From: Alphaproteobacteria bacterium | GTDB taxonomy: Bacteria; Pseudomonadota; Alphaproteobacteria; RF32; CAG-239 | Direction of reading: 5' to 3' | Length of the DNA stretch: 38,637 bases | NCBI GenBank assembly: GCA_017961285.1 | Contig: JAGCXO010000044.1 | Coordinates: forward strand, 1 to 38,637 | Shown: one piece after another, positions 24,715 to 32,350 of the stretch | Layout of the letters: each line of letters starts with the position of its first letter | Numbering within the stretch: position 1 is the first letter of the stretch | The notes under the pieces: generated by a model | The model's input: the letters and a program-made list of their open reading frames with translations, nothing else | The model's database searches: none | What the model was told of the DNA's origin: nothing | Made by a program: the position numbers and the translations under genes

Positions 24715-25833
24715 ATGGCAGAAGATGGTGATATAACAATACCGGAAAGTAGCAATACAAACGATATTCCTCCCGTAGATAATTCAACAGCAAAAGAAAC
24801 AATAACCGAAGGTCGAACCGAAACAACTGTTGAAGCATCGGTTGATATCCGCGGAGAGAACCCTTTTAACGATACATCATCCGTTACACATACTGTTTCT
24901 GAAACAACCACAGAAAAAAGGACCAACGGACAAATTAAAACAGAACATCAAGAGACAACACAAGAGCGCTGGACCGCTAGAAATACTTCTCTCAAAACTG
25001 AAACAACGCAAACAACGAGAGAAAACAGCTATTATGCGAACGGAGAGCTTAAATCAGCAAGCGAGACAATACAAAAAGACAAAGTAGTCGATCCGAGTGC
25101 CGCGAATATTGCACACGGCCATACAGACGCTCTTGAATATGGAAATACAATAGAAAAAACACAAAAATTTAACCGCGATGGCACAATTAGAGAAGAAGAT
25201 ATGCATACCACCAGGTATGGCAGCAGTTTTGAAAGCCGGCACGATAGTTACAGTAAAGGAGTCCCGGAAAATCCGACAACAGCAGCATCAGCATCAATTT
25301 TAGCCACAGAAAAAGATAAAAGTTTAATAATTGACAGTTACAAAAATGCTCATCCTGGACAAGAATATGCCGAAGATAACCCCAAATCAGCTGTTTATAC
25401 GGCCAAAATCGGAGAAAATTCCGAAGAATATTCATACCAAAAAAACAACAGAGAATACCACGTTTCGCTTGACTCCGAAGGAAATTTGAACGCGACCAAA
25501 ACTACAATGAAAAAAGATGCCGAAGCGGCACAAAGCACAATGGGGAAAGTCTCATCCAGATACGAACTTTATAAAATGCGCCAAAAAGCTGACAACGCTA
25601 TCCAAAAAGCAACAAATGGCGAGTATGGCGATACCCAAGAGTATTTTAATTCAGTCAACGCACCCGAAAGAAAAAATACTGGCATGTTTAATGATTATTT
25701 TGATAATCCTGAGGATGCTCAAGAGATAGAACCGCAAATCAAAGAAAATGTCAAAAATCAGCTTGAGGAAAAATCCAAAGTCAACGCGGATATGCTGATA
25801 CAGCAAAAAATACAAAATCGCTGGCGAGAGTGA
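24715..25833 (+). CDS. Hydrophilic Thr/Glu-rich protein of unknown function
   Basis: The 372-residue product, started at the ATG at 24715 with GGAG nine bases upstream, is strongly hydrophilic with no signal peptide or membrane segment. The N-terminal 130 residues are rich in threonine and glutamate with repeated short beta-like phrases (TVEASVDIRG, THTVSETTTEKRTNG, SYYANGELKSASETIQ). The next part repeats the 'strand-x-NG/DG-strand' rhythm (FNRDGTIREEDMHTTRYG, YHVSLDSEGNLNATK), similar in style to YD or toxin-repeat strands. The last 110 residues look helical (SRYELYKMRQKADNAIQ, PQIKENVKNQLEEKSK). No family is recognised. It is divergent from the TerB-like pair and has a strong promoter. Confidence 0.72.
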   Translation: MAEDGDITIPESSNTNDIPPVDNSTAKETITEGRTETTVEASVDIRGENPFNDTSSVTHTVSETTTEKRTNGQIKTEHQETTQERWTARNTSLKTETTQTTRENSYYANGELKSASETIQKDKVVDPSAANIAHGHTDALEYGNTIEKTQKFNRDGTIREEDMHTTRYGSSFESRHDSYSKGVPENPTTAASASILATEKDKSLIIDSYKNAHPGQEYAEDNPKSAVYTAKIGENSEEYSYQKNNREYHVSLDSEGNLNATKTTMKKDAEAAQSTMGKVSSRYELYKMRQKADNAIQKATNGEYGDTQEYFNSVNAPERKNTGMFNDYFDNPEDAQEIEPQIKENVKNQLEEKSKVNADMLIQQKIQNRWRE

Positions 25834-25876
25834 TACGGGATCAAACTTTTCAATAAAGTACAAAATTTATAAGCAG

Positions 25877-25918
25877 TTTAGAAGAAATTTATGATGTTTA
25901 TTCATAAAAATTTCTAAA
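25877..25918. repeat. Imperfect inverted repeat downstream of the 372-residue gene
   Basis: TTTAGAAGAAATTTATGA (25877-25894) faces TTCATAAAAATTTCTAAA (25901-25918) across a 6-base loop, with small bulges. It lies 43 bases after the stop of the unknown gene. It has no clear T-run, so a transcript-end or stability role is a guess. A second short AGCCA/TGGCT repeat is at 25940-25958. Confidence 0.3.
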
Positions 25919-25984
25919 CAAATTTTTCAAACGAAAAACAGCCACCCTTAAAATGGCTCTTATTGGTGATACTTAATTCGCAAT

Positions 25985-26509
25985 TTACGAGCCAAAATTT
26001 TCAATATAATCAAAAATCTTCTGATAATCTCTATATTTTTTACATTTCAAAACCGGATTTTCAACATTTCTTAAAAAATCTGCAATTTGTTTATTAAGTT
26101 TCTTATTTGTATTATCCCACTCCAAAATTCTCGTTAAAGTAATCTTGCGATAATGATAAGCTTGCACCGGCAAGTCAGCTGAAATTGTTTTACCAATAAG
26201 TTTTTTTGCTTTCAAAAAACGAGTGGTAAAGCGCCATATTGCCAACAAGCGACTAATTCGCATATCCACAATCAAATCAGGTTTAACTTTTTCATAAAGC
26301 ATTTTTTGACAACCTTCCATAACCCAGCTTGAGTTATTATTAAGAAAGTCATTTAAAATACAAAATTGCTCATCTTCCGAGCGATAACCACCATTTATAA
26401 TTCGATGCACTTCATCAAGATTCAAACGCGGCAGGGCATATTTTTTATTTATGGTATAAGCAAGTGACGATTTTCCCGCTCCGAGCGGTCCGATGATTAA
26501 GATTTTCAT
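25985..26509 (-). CDS. P-loop kinase-like protein (adenylate kinase/topology modulation type)
   Basis: From the ATG at 26509 the product is 174 residues and starts directly with the nucleotide fold MKILIIGPLGAGKSSLAYTI; the P-loop is GPLGAGKS at 7-14. The segments LPRLNLDEVHRI, WVMEGCQKMLYEKV, LIVDMRISRLLAIWRFTTRFL and the lysine/arginine-rich lid region resemble small kinases annotated as adenylate kinase or FlaR-like 'topology modulation' proteins. These are probably nucleotide or small-molecule kinases of unknown substrate. The ribosome site is weak. It stands alone, downstream of tRNA-Glu on the same strand. Confidence 0.75.
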   Translation of the reverse strand: MKILIIGPLGAGKSSLAYTINKKYALPRLNLDEVHRIINGGYRSEDEQFCILNDFLNNNSSWVMEGCQKMLYEKVKPDLIVDMRISRLLAIWRFTTRFLKAKKLIGKTISADLPVQAYHYRKITLTRILEWDNTNKKLNKQIADFLRNVENPVLKCKKYRDYQKIFDYIENFGS

Positions 26510-26653
26510 TTGTATTTTCTCAAAGTTCGTGATTTTACTACATGCTACAATACTAAATGCACAAAGTAAATACCCCAAAGTTTAGAAAATTTCCCAAAAT
26601 GCGCATTTTCAAAAAACGAAGATTTGAATTCAGTTATGTGTTTGGAAATAAAA

Positions 26654-26680
26654 GAAAAAACGGCAGTTTTTATATCTGCC
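26654..26680 (-). terminator. Terminator of tRNA-Glu
   Basis: GGCAG (26676-26680 read on the minus strand) pairs with CTGCC (26662-26666) across a 9-base loop, followed on the minus strand by GTTTTTTC. It starts 8 bases after the encoded CCA end of the tRNA. Confidence 0.7.
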
Positions 26681-26688
26681 ATTTGTAT

Positions 26689-26764
26689 TGGTGATCCCAG
26701 CGAGACTCGAACTCGCGTTACCGCCGTGAGAGGGCGATGTCCTAGACCGCTAGACGATGGGACC
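26689..26764 (-). tRNA. tRNA-Glu (anticodon CTC)
   Basis: The 76-base sequence on the minus strand folds as a standard tRNA. The acceptor stem GGTCCCA/TGGGATC has one G-T pair, the anticodon stem is TCGCC/GGCGG with loop CTCTCAC and anticodon CTC (codon GAG), and the T-arm is GCGAG-TTCGAGT-CTCGC. The 3' CCA is encoded. In an AT-rich genome a separate CTC isoacceptor is less expected than TTC. Confidence 0.95.
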
Positions 26765-26838
26765 TCACTTGATATAAAAGCCTTTTAATCTAAAAAAAAT
26801 AAAATATCAAGCCTTTTTTGCAAGCATATCAAAATTTA

Positions 26839-27471
26839 CTATTTTTCGCTTTTAACATTGATATTGTATTCAATCGAGGACAGCAAAATCAGAAAATATC
26901 CCACAACTTCCAAAGCCTCTTCGAACAGTTCTTTAATTGCCGCAACATCTTGCCTTCCGAAATGCCCACCTAGTGCAGCAGATACCAGTGGCCTATGTCC
27001 GATGCACTGTGCAACAGGCAAAATAATAACCACAGCAATACACATAATATAAAAAGACTGCATACCAAAAAACTTTAAAACCGATTTTATATAATGCTTA
27101 AAATTAACTCCGGCATAAAAAACAGCTGCAAAAACAAACAGATAAGCAAATTTCCAACTAACAACGGGGATTATCAGGTCAAAAAGCTTGTCCAATTCTC
27201 TACAAGAGGCTAACGCCGTAACAGAAGCCAAAAGCAGGCTGACTTCCCGCCATTTTTTCTCTATAAATGCGCAATACAAAAAAGACACTGTGGCAGATAA
27301 TAATAAAATCAGTTGAATGTTTTCAACAACACTGTTTTCGGCAAAAGTTGCCTGATGAAAATTCTTTACCAGCAAATATATTATACCCACAAAAGCAAAG
27401 GTTGCCACAAAATATACAAATTGTCTTATCGCAACATATAAATTCTTTTGTTCTTCTTTAGTCAAATTCAT
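26839..27471 (-). CDS. Integral membrane protein of unknown function
   Basis: The 210-residue product (ATG at 27471, ribosome site AAGGA) has about six predicted membrane helices: 17-36, 49-66, 73-85, 98-117, 135-155 and 188-200. Notable polar features are a REL-DKLFD segment between helices 3 and 4, GHRPLVSAALGGHFGRQDVAA in a loop, and the acidic stretch KELFEEALEVVGYF before the last helix. This layout with conserved-looking charged residues between helices resembles uncharacterised bacterial membrane proteins, but I cannot name the family. It is the last gene of an operon with chpT and an acidic exported protein; the gap to chpT is 29 bases. Confidence 0.7.
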   Translation of the reverse strand: MNLTKEEQKNLYVAIRQFVYFVATFAFVGIIYLLVKNFHQATFAENSVVENIQLILLLSATVSFLYCAFIEKKWREVSLLLASVTALASCRELDKLFDLIIPVVSWKFAYLFVFAAVFYAGVNFKHYIKSVLKFFGMQSFYIMCIAVVIILPVAQCIGHRPLVSAALGGHFGRQDVAAIKELFEEALEVVGYFLILLSSIEYNINVKSEK

Positions 27472-27500
27472 AGTTTCATCCTTACAAAATAACAAATTAA

Positions 27501-28103
27501 TTATTGAACAATCAAGCAAAAATCCTTATCATACGTAACACTAACCTTTGCGCCGAGTTCTTGTAAATAGGCCAATGCGACACATTGCGCCGGATTATCT
27601 ACAGATTCACCATTTATAAAACGCCGCATTTCCTCAATTTTCAATTTTGAGAGAGAAGCTTCTGAAATGGCTTTTGTTTTTATACAGCCGTTTTCTGCGC
27701 TTGCATAAATTTTTCCCCCTTTAACCAAGGCATCAGCAGCCACCATAACTGCCAACATAAAAACACGATTAAGATCAGCCTTTCCCTCCAAAGGTGAAAA
27801 ATCTAAATCTATATGAGAATTAAGATTTAATGTTTGCAAATATTCAAAAGTTGTTTTACTGACCAATTCGGCTTTTTCCAAGTTTGAATTGGCAATACCG
27901 AAAACCATCCTGAAAAATTTTAACCTTGCGCTCAAAACTGCTGATATATTCTTCAGCATTGCCAGACTTTCATTTACAAAGTCGGCATCATTATCATCGT
28001 CATCAAGCAACTCCATAGCATTTGAAAAGGCTCCGATATTTCCGATTAAATCGTGGCTAATCCTGGTGCAAACCAATTCTGATATATTAAATTTCTTTTC
28101 CAT
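27501..28103 (-). CDS. chpT: ChpT-like histidine phosphotransferase
   Basis: The 200-residue protein matches ChpT, the dimeric phosphotransferase that passes phosphate from the hybrid kinase CckA to CtrA and CpdR in alphaproteobacterial cell-cycle control. The phospho-accepting histidine is H17 in VCTRISHDLIGNIGAFSNAMELL, the typical DHp motif. SAVLSARLKFFRMVFG follows as in other ChpT proteins, and the second domain is a degenerate ATPase-like fold ending in GAKVSVTYDKDFCLIV. The ATG lies 6 bases after the stop of the upstream acidic protein. cckA and ctrA are not in the window. Confidence 0.8.
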   Translation of the reverse strand: MEKKFNISELVCTRISHDLIGNIGAFSNAMELLDDDDNDADFVNESLAMLKNISAVLSARLKFFRMVFGIANSNLEKAELVSKTTFEYLQTLNLNSHIDLDFSPLEGKADLNRVFMLAVMVAADALVKGGKIYASAENGCIKTKAISEASLSKLKIEEMRRFINGESVDNPAQCVALAYLQELGAKVSVTYDKDFCLIVQ

Positions 28104-28109
28104 GTTACC

Positions 28110-29219
28110 CTAAAAATTATATAAATTAGTGTTCATAAATTTCTGATCTTCTCTGGACATCCTCGTATAATCAAGCTCCCTAAGCATCGGATCTTCCAAC
28201 AACAAACGTCCCGTAGCAGCTTTCATATATGGTTTGTTTTCTCCCAAACCCCATAAAATATCTTCCTTATTATCCGGAGTACCGTATTTTTGATTTATTC
28301 TGCGCCAAAACTCATATACCTTAACACTACGCAGATAAGCAATTTTTTCACCACTCCCTTTGTTTATATTAGTAATCCCTGTTTCATAGGCAATTTTATA
28401 AACCTTATTATTGGTAAAATTACTGGTCAGCCAAATAACAATTTCTTCTTTACTGTCTTTTTTTGCATAACGAGCTGATTCCACAAATTGATAATTTCCT
28501 TCCTTTGCTGCTTTTACCACACATGAATTCAAGCGCTCATAACCGACAACTCCGCTGTCTCTGCACTTTTCTTCATATCTCCATTTGATAAAATTCGGAA
28601 TTTCGAAATGCTGTGAAAGTAATTTATATCCTCTTTTCATTAAGGTTGATTCTGCTTGTTGCAAAGACATTCTGAGCATAACTCCCGAAACATCAAAAAC
28701 CGAAACGTTAGATTTTCTTTTTTCATGAGAGCCTTTAGTCAAACTTTCCAAACTATCTTCATCTTCATCCTCATCTTCATCTTTTTCCTCAGATGTATCA
28801 GAGCCCAAATTGGCAATAGAATTTCCGAGTTTTTCTACCCAAGTATCTTTCAGCAAGCCACCGCTTTTTTCATTTTCCTCATCATCCTCCCAATCTTCAT
28901 CATCATCGGACGTATCAGTTTTTTTAATTTCTTCAACTAAAGATTTTTTATTTTTCTTGCTTGGCAAACTTGAAACTTTGGGCAACTCTTCATCATCAAA
29001 AACAGGCACCGCTTCTTTTTTTACTGTGGCCGCCTTTTCTTTTGTATTTTTCTTAGGAGTATTATCTGATGTAATATGAGGAATTAAAGGATTATCGGCA
29101 GAAGGAGATGTTATTCTTTTCGCTGAATTTACCAAAGAATTACTGCCTTCTTTTGCAAAAACAAAACAGGTAGGGCAAAAAAAAGTCAACAAAAACAAAT
29201 ATATCAAAAATTTTTTCAT
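28110..29219 (-). CDS. Exported acidic protein of unknown function, ChpT operon
   Basis: From the ATG at 29219 the product is 369 residues with a signal peptide of about 22 residues (MKKFLIYLFLLTFFCPTCFV then a cut after FA). A low-complexity region from about 80 to 175 contains two strongly acidic runs (SDDDEDWEDDEENE and EEKDEDEDEDEDS). The last 190 residues look folded, with two cysteines (YEEKCRDSG and RLNSCVVKA) and the segments SARYAKKDSKEEIVIWLTSN and EFWRRINQKYGTP. No family is recognised; a periplasmic or surface location is inferred. It leads an operon with chpT and a membrane protein. An upstream ATG at 29243 adds eight residues and spoils the signal peptide. Confidence 0.7.
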   Translation of the reverse strand: MKKFLIYLFLLTFFCPTCFVFAKEGSNSLVNSAKRITSPSADNPLIPHITSDNTPKKNTKEKAATVKKEAVPVFDDEELPKVSSLPSKKNKKSLVEEIKKTDTSDDDEDWEDDEENEKSGGLLKDTWVEKLGNSIANLGSDTSEEKDEDEDEDEDSLESLTKGSHEKRKSNVSVFDVSGVMLRMSLQQAESTLMKRGYKLLSQHFEIPNFIKWRYEEKCRDSGVVGYERLNSCVVKAAKEGNYQFVESARYAKKDSKEEIVIWLTSNFTNNKVYKIAYETGITNINKGSGEKIAYLRSVKVYEFWRRINQKYGTPDNKEDILWGLGENKPYMKAATGRLLLEDPMLRELDYTRMSREDQKFMNTNLYNF

Positions 29220-29285
29220 ATCAGACAACAAAATCTCATGCAATGCAAATATAATATCTTTTTTTTATAAAATATCAAATGATAA

Positions 29286-29314
29286 TTTACATTTACTCAT
29301 CAACCGTTTATAAC
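29286..29314 (+). promoter_or_regulatory. Candidate promoter for trmFO
   Basis: TTTACA (29286-29291), a 17-base spacer and TATAAC (29309-29314), 20 bases before the start codon at 29335 and in the divergent gap with the acidic exported protein. Confidence 0.45.
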
Positions 29315-29334
29315 TTTAAAAAAAGAGAGGAACA

Positions 29335-30693
29335 ATGACAGAAAAGACATTGCACATAATCGGCTGTGGGCTTGCAGGAAGTGAAGCCGCATGGCAATCG
29401 GCCCAAAGAGGGATAAAAGTCATAGTCCATGACATGAAACCCACAAAATTTTCTCCGGCTCACAAAAACCCTGATTATGCCGAACTTGTATGTTCAAATT
29501 CCTTGCGTTCCGACGACTATGAACATAATGCCGTCGGTTTAATGCATCAAGAAATGCGTTTAGCTGATTCGCTGGTGATGGAAGCGGCAGATGCTTGCAA
29601 AATTCCTGCAGGTGGGGCTTTAGCTGTTGATAGGAATGCTTTTGCTAAATATATTACCGAAAAACTACACCAAAATCCCAATATATCTTTTTCTGCCGAA
29701 GAAATAAAAGAACTTCCTCCAAAAGAATTCGGAAGAACAATAATTGCAACCGGCCCTCTTACCTCAGAAAGTCTTGCTTCCTCCATAAATAAAACCATTG
29801 GCAACCAATCGCTTTCTTTTTATGATGCAATAGCCCCTGTTGTATATACGGAAACAATTGATATGAATATTGCTTGGCATCAATCCCGTTATGATAAAGG
29901 CGATAGCAAAGACTATATCAATTGCCCATTGGAAAAAGAAGAATATTATTCATTTGTTTCCCAAATATTACAGGCTGAAAAGGCAGAATTTCATAACTTT
30001 GAAACTCCCCAATATTTTGACGGCTGCCTCCCAATAGAAGTTATGGCCGAACGTGGCGTTGATACCCTTTTATACGGCCCGATGAAACCTATCGGCTTAA
30101 CCAATCCCAAAACTGGAAAACATGCATTTGCGGTGGTGCAGTTGCGACAGGATAATTTTTCCGACACGCTCAGAAATATTGTTGGCTTTCAAACCAAAAT
30201 GAAATATGGTGAACAAGAAAGAATCTTTCGCCAAATTCCCGGCTTACAAAACGCCAAATTTGCTCGTTTTGGCGGAATACATAAAAATACTTTCATAAAA
30301 AGTCCTGTTATCTTAGATGAATATCTGCGCCTCAAAATTTCTCCTCACATAAGTTTTGCCGGACAAATTACCGGCTGTGAAGGTTATATCGAAAGCGCCG
30401 CTGTTGGCTTTTTGGCGGGGTATTTTGCCGCTGCCGAATTACAGGGAAAAGATATAATTTTACCCCCGAAAACCACAGCTTTTGGCTCTATGCTAAACCA
30501 CTTACAAGATGCAACCAATATAGAGGATTATCAGCCGATGAATATAAATTTTGGGCTTTTCCCTGAACTTGCTTTGGAAAAAACAGCAAATGGCAAAATC
30601 ATAAAGAAAAAAGGGGTTAATCGCAAGCAGGCATATTCAAAAAGAGCACTCTCCGACATAGCTCCATGGCTTGAAGCAATAAAAATAGGTTGA
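29335..30693 (+). CDS. trmFO: tRNA (uracil-54-C5)-methyltransferase, folate/FAD-dependent TrmFO
   Basis: The 452-residue flavoprotein makes ribothymidine at U54 of tRNA using methylene-tetrahydrofolate and FAD. It has the N-terminal FAD motif IIGCGLAGSEAAW, the diagnostic LVCSNSLRSDD block at about 56-66, and YFDGCLPIEVMAERGVDTLL with the second catalytic cysteine. GPMKPIGL follows, and the late block FAGQITGCEGYIESAA is also typical. Length is normal. A GAGAGGA ribosome site precedes the ATG. It is followed by a separate promoter for the next gene. Confidence 0.95.
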   Translation: MTEKTLHIIGCGLAGSEAAWQSAQRGIKVIVHDMKPTKFSPAHKNPDYAELVCSNSLRSDDYEHNAVGLMHQEMRLADSLVMEAADACKIPAGGALAVDRNAFAKYITEKLHQNPNISFSAEEIKELPPKEFGRTIIATGPLTSESLASSINKTIGNQSLSFYDAIAPVVYTETIDMNIAWHQSRYDKGDSKDYINCPLEKEEYYSFVSQILQAEKAEFHNFETPQYFDGCLPIEVMAERGVDTLLYGPMKPIGLTNPKTGKHAFAVVQLRQDNFSDTLRNIVGFQTKMKYGEQERIFRQIPGLQNAKFARFGGIHKNTFIKSPVILDEYLRLKISPHISFAGQITGCEGYIESAAVGFLAGYFAAAELQGKDIILPPKTTAFGSMLNHLQDATNIEDYQPMNINFGLFPELALEKTANGKIIKKKGVNRKQAYSKRALSDIAPWLEAIKIG

Positions 30694-30716
30694 TTTTTTT
30701 TATAAAATGGTATAAT
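30690..30716 (+). promoter_or_regulatory. Promoter with extended -10 for the synthase-like gene
   Basis: TTGATT (30690-30695) and a perfect TATAAT (30711-30716) preceded by TGG, which makes an extended -10. The spacer is 15 bases, short for a -35, but the extended -10 compensates. It overlaps the trmFO stop codon. Confidence 0.55.
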
Positions 30717-30745
30717 CTTCGCCGGAAACAAAAAGAGATAATCTT

Positions 30746-31582
30746 ATGAACAACATAAAAAAAACAATTCATAGCAAAACCGGCCCCACTCTTTCATTGA
30801 GTCTGCGTTTTTTGGAAAAAAACAAAAGAGAGGCTCTTTATACTTTGTTTGCTTGGGCAAAACATTTGGAAGAGATAGCTGAAAGTTCTCTCTCTGATAA
30901 AGAGAAAAAAATGATAATGGACGGCTGGCGCCAAGAGCTTGACAATATTTTTGATAAAAAAGTTCCAGCCAGCGAAATCGGACGTCAAATATACAAGAAT
31001 TGCCTGCGTTTTCGTCTTCCAAAGGCAGAATTTATCAATACATTGGAGAGCATATCCCAAAACATTTCCCAACCATGGCAAGCCCCAAGTTTAAAGCAAT
31101 TTAATGGTTATTGTCGCGGCTTTGGCGGAATTGCCGGCAGCCTTTCTTTGCGCATTTTTGGGTGCAACGACGAAAAAATCATTTCCAACTTATCTTCTTC
31201 TTTGGGTAAGGCCCTGCAAATCACCAATATTTTGCGCAACATCAAAGAAGACGCCAACAATAACCGACTATTTATTCCGCAAGAAATGCTGGAAAAGGCT
31301 GAAATCAATTCGACTGATCCACAGGCTGTTTTGGTTAACAAAAATTTGGTAATCGTCCGTAAAGAACTTGCTCAAATTGCCGAAGAAAACTATAAAAAAG
31401 CATACGGAATAATAGCAAATATGGATAAAAAAACAATCAAGCCTCTGCTGTTGATTTTAGATACTTATAAAAAATATTTTGACATCATGGACAAACGCGG
31501 CTGGGAAATAATTTCTCCAAAACCTCAAATAAGCCGACTGGGCAAACTTCAGGTATTGGCCAAAGTTTTATTCGCTTCCTAG
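30746..31582 (+). CDS. Squalene/phytoene synthase family protein with altered Asp motifs
   Basis: The 278-residue protein aligns by eye along its whole length with HpnD-type squalene/presqualene synthases: an N-terminal TGPTLSLSLRFLEKNKREALYTLFAW block, CRGFGGIAGSLSLRIFG in the middle, and SLGKALQITNILRNIKEDA at 152-170. Two metal-binding signatures are changed. The first (usually DDxxD) reads EEIAE at 42-46, and the second (usually DxxED) reads NIKED at 165-169. The CR pair before motif one is AK. It may bind prenyl substrates poorly, work on another substrate, or serve as a non-enzymatic factor like NDUFAF6. The end overlaps convergent elbB by 15 bases. No hopanoid genes adjoin. Confidence 0.8.
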   Translation: MNNIKKTIHSKTGPTLSLSLRFLEKNKREALYTLFAWAKHLEEIAESSLSDKEKKMIMDGWRQELDNIFDKKVPASEIGRQIYKNCLRFRLPKAEFINTLESISQNISQPWQAPSLKQFNGYCRGFGGIAGSLSLRIFGCNDEKIISNLSSSLGKALQITNILRNIKEDANNNRLFIPQEMLEKAEINSTDPQAVLVNKNLVIVRKELAQIAEENYKKAYGIIANMDKKTIKPLLLILDTYKKYFDIMDKRGWEIISPKPQISRLGKLQVLAKVLFAS

Positions 31583-32227
31583 TTTTGCTAGCTCTTTAAC
31601 CAGCTTTGCTACACCGGCATCAACCTCTTTTATTGACTTTGCCAGCATATATGCCGGAGTTGTAACCACCATGTTCTTTTTATCAACCACCACATCATCT
31701 GCCGCGCAAGTTTTGTGCTTAGCTCCTGCTTGTTCAATAGCTTTTGCCGCATTACAATCCGCACCGACAGTTAAAACTACGCCATATTTTCCAAGCACAC
31801 AAGCCAGCAAAACCGGTGCGATACAGATAGCACCAATTGGCATTTTGCTCTCATAACAATCGGTAATAATTCTGGCAACATCATTGTTTATTTTACAACT
31901 TGCCCCTTTTGCTCCAAAATCACTCAAATTAACAATTGCCCCGCTTCCACCCGGAAAAATCACCGCATCAAAATCAATTGTATTGAAATCGCGTAAATCT
32001 TTGATATTACCGCGCGCAATTCTCGCCGCCTCAACCAAAACATTACGTTTCTCATCTTCCATAATCTGGTGGGTAAAATGGTTGACAACCTTTGCTTGTT
32101 CCTGGTTCGGGGCAAAACATTGGTAGGCAATCCCTTGTTTATCAAGATTAAGCAAAGTGCAGGTTGCCTCATGAATCTCGGAACCATCCATTAAACCGCA
32201 ACCCGACAAAATAACTGCAACTTTCAT
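31568..32227 (-). CDS. elbB: ElbB-type glyoxalase / class I glutamine amidotransferase-like protein
   Basis: From the ATG at 32227 with ribosome site AAGGAGAG the product is 219 residues. It belongs to the DJ-1/PfpI superfamily: VAVILSGCGLMDGSEIHEA at the start, a nucleophile-elbow FPGGSGAIVNLSDF region, and the cysteine of GAICIAPVLLA. ElbB has glyoxalase activity and was named for enhancing lycopene (isoprenoid) output in E. coli. The tail converges on the synthase-like gene, overlapping it by 15 bases. An ATG five codons upstream is less well placed relative to the ribosome site. Confidence 0.9.
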   Translation of the reverse strand: MKVAVILSGCGLMDGSEIHEATCTLLNLDKQGIAYQCFAPNQEQAKVVNHFTHQIMEDEKRNVLVEAARIARGNIKDLRDFNTIDFDAVIFPGGSGAIVNLSDFGAKGASCKINNDVARIITDCYESKMPIGAICIAPVLLACVLGKYGVVLTVGADCNAAKAIEQAGAKHKTCAADDVVVDKKNMVVTTPAYMLAKSIKEVDAGVAKLVKELAKLGSE

Positions 32228-32253
32228 TTTCTCTCCTTTCAATTTATATCAAA

Positions 32254-32282
32254 AAGATATATTTTATTTATCGCATTTTCAA
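32254..32282 (-). promoter_or_regulatory. Candidate promoter for elbB
   Basis: On the minus strand TTGAAA (32277-32282) and TATCTT (32254-32259) are separated by 17 bases, 27 bases before the elbB start codon. AT-rich context; predicted by eye. Confidence 0.4.
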
Positions 32283-32350
32283 TTAAAAAAACAGTAAATA
32301 TTGCTTTTATTTTGTTTTTTTATATCGTATAAAACCAACAGAGAATAAAA

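Noticed and set aside
24588-24926. N-terminal extension of the TerB-like gene
   Set aside because: It runs antisense to the 372-residue gene and its promoter, has no ribosome site, and the ATG at 24587 has an ideal one.
28714-29079. Plus-strand ORFs opposite the acidic exported gene
   Set aside because: They are mirror images of the low-complexity Asp/Glu codons and have no ribosome sites or domain features.
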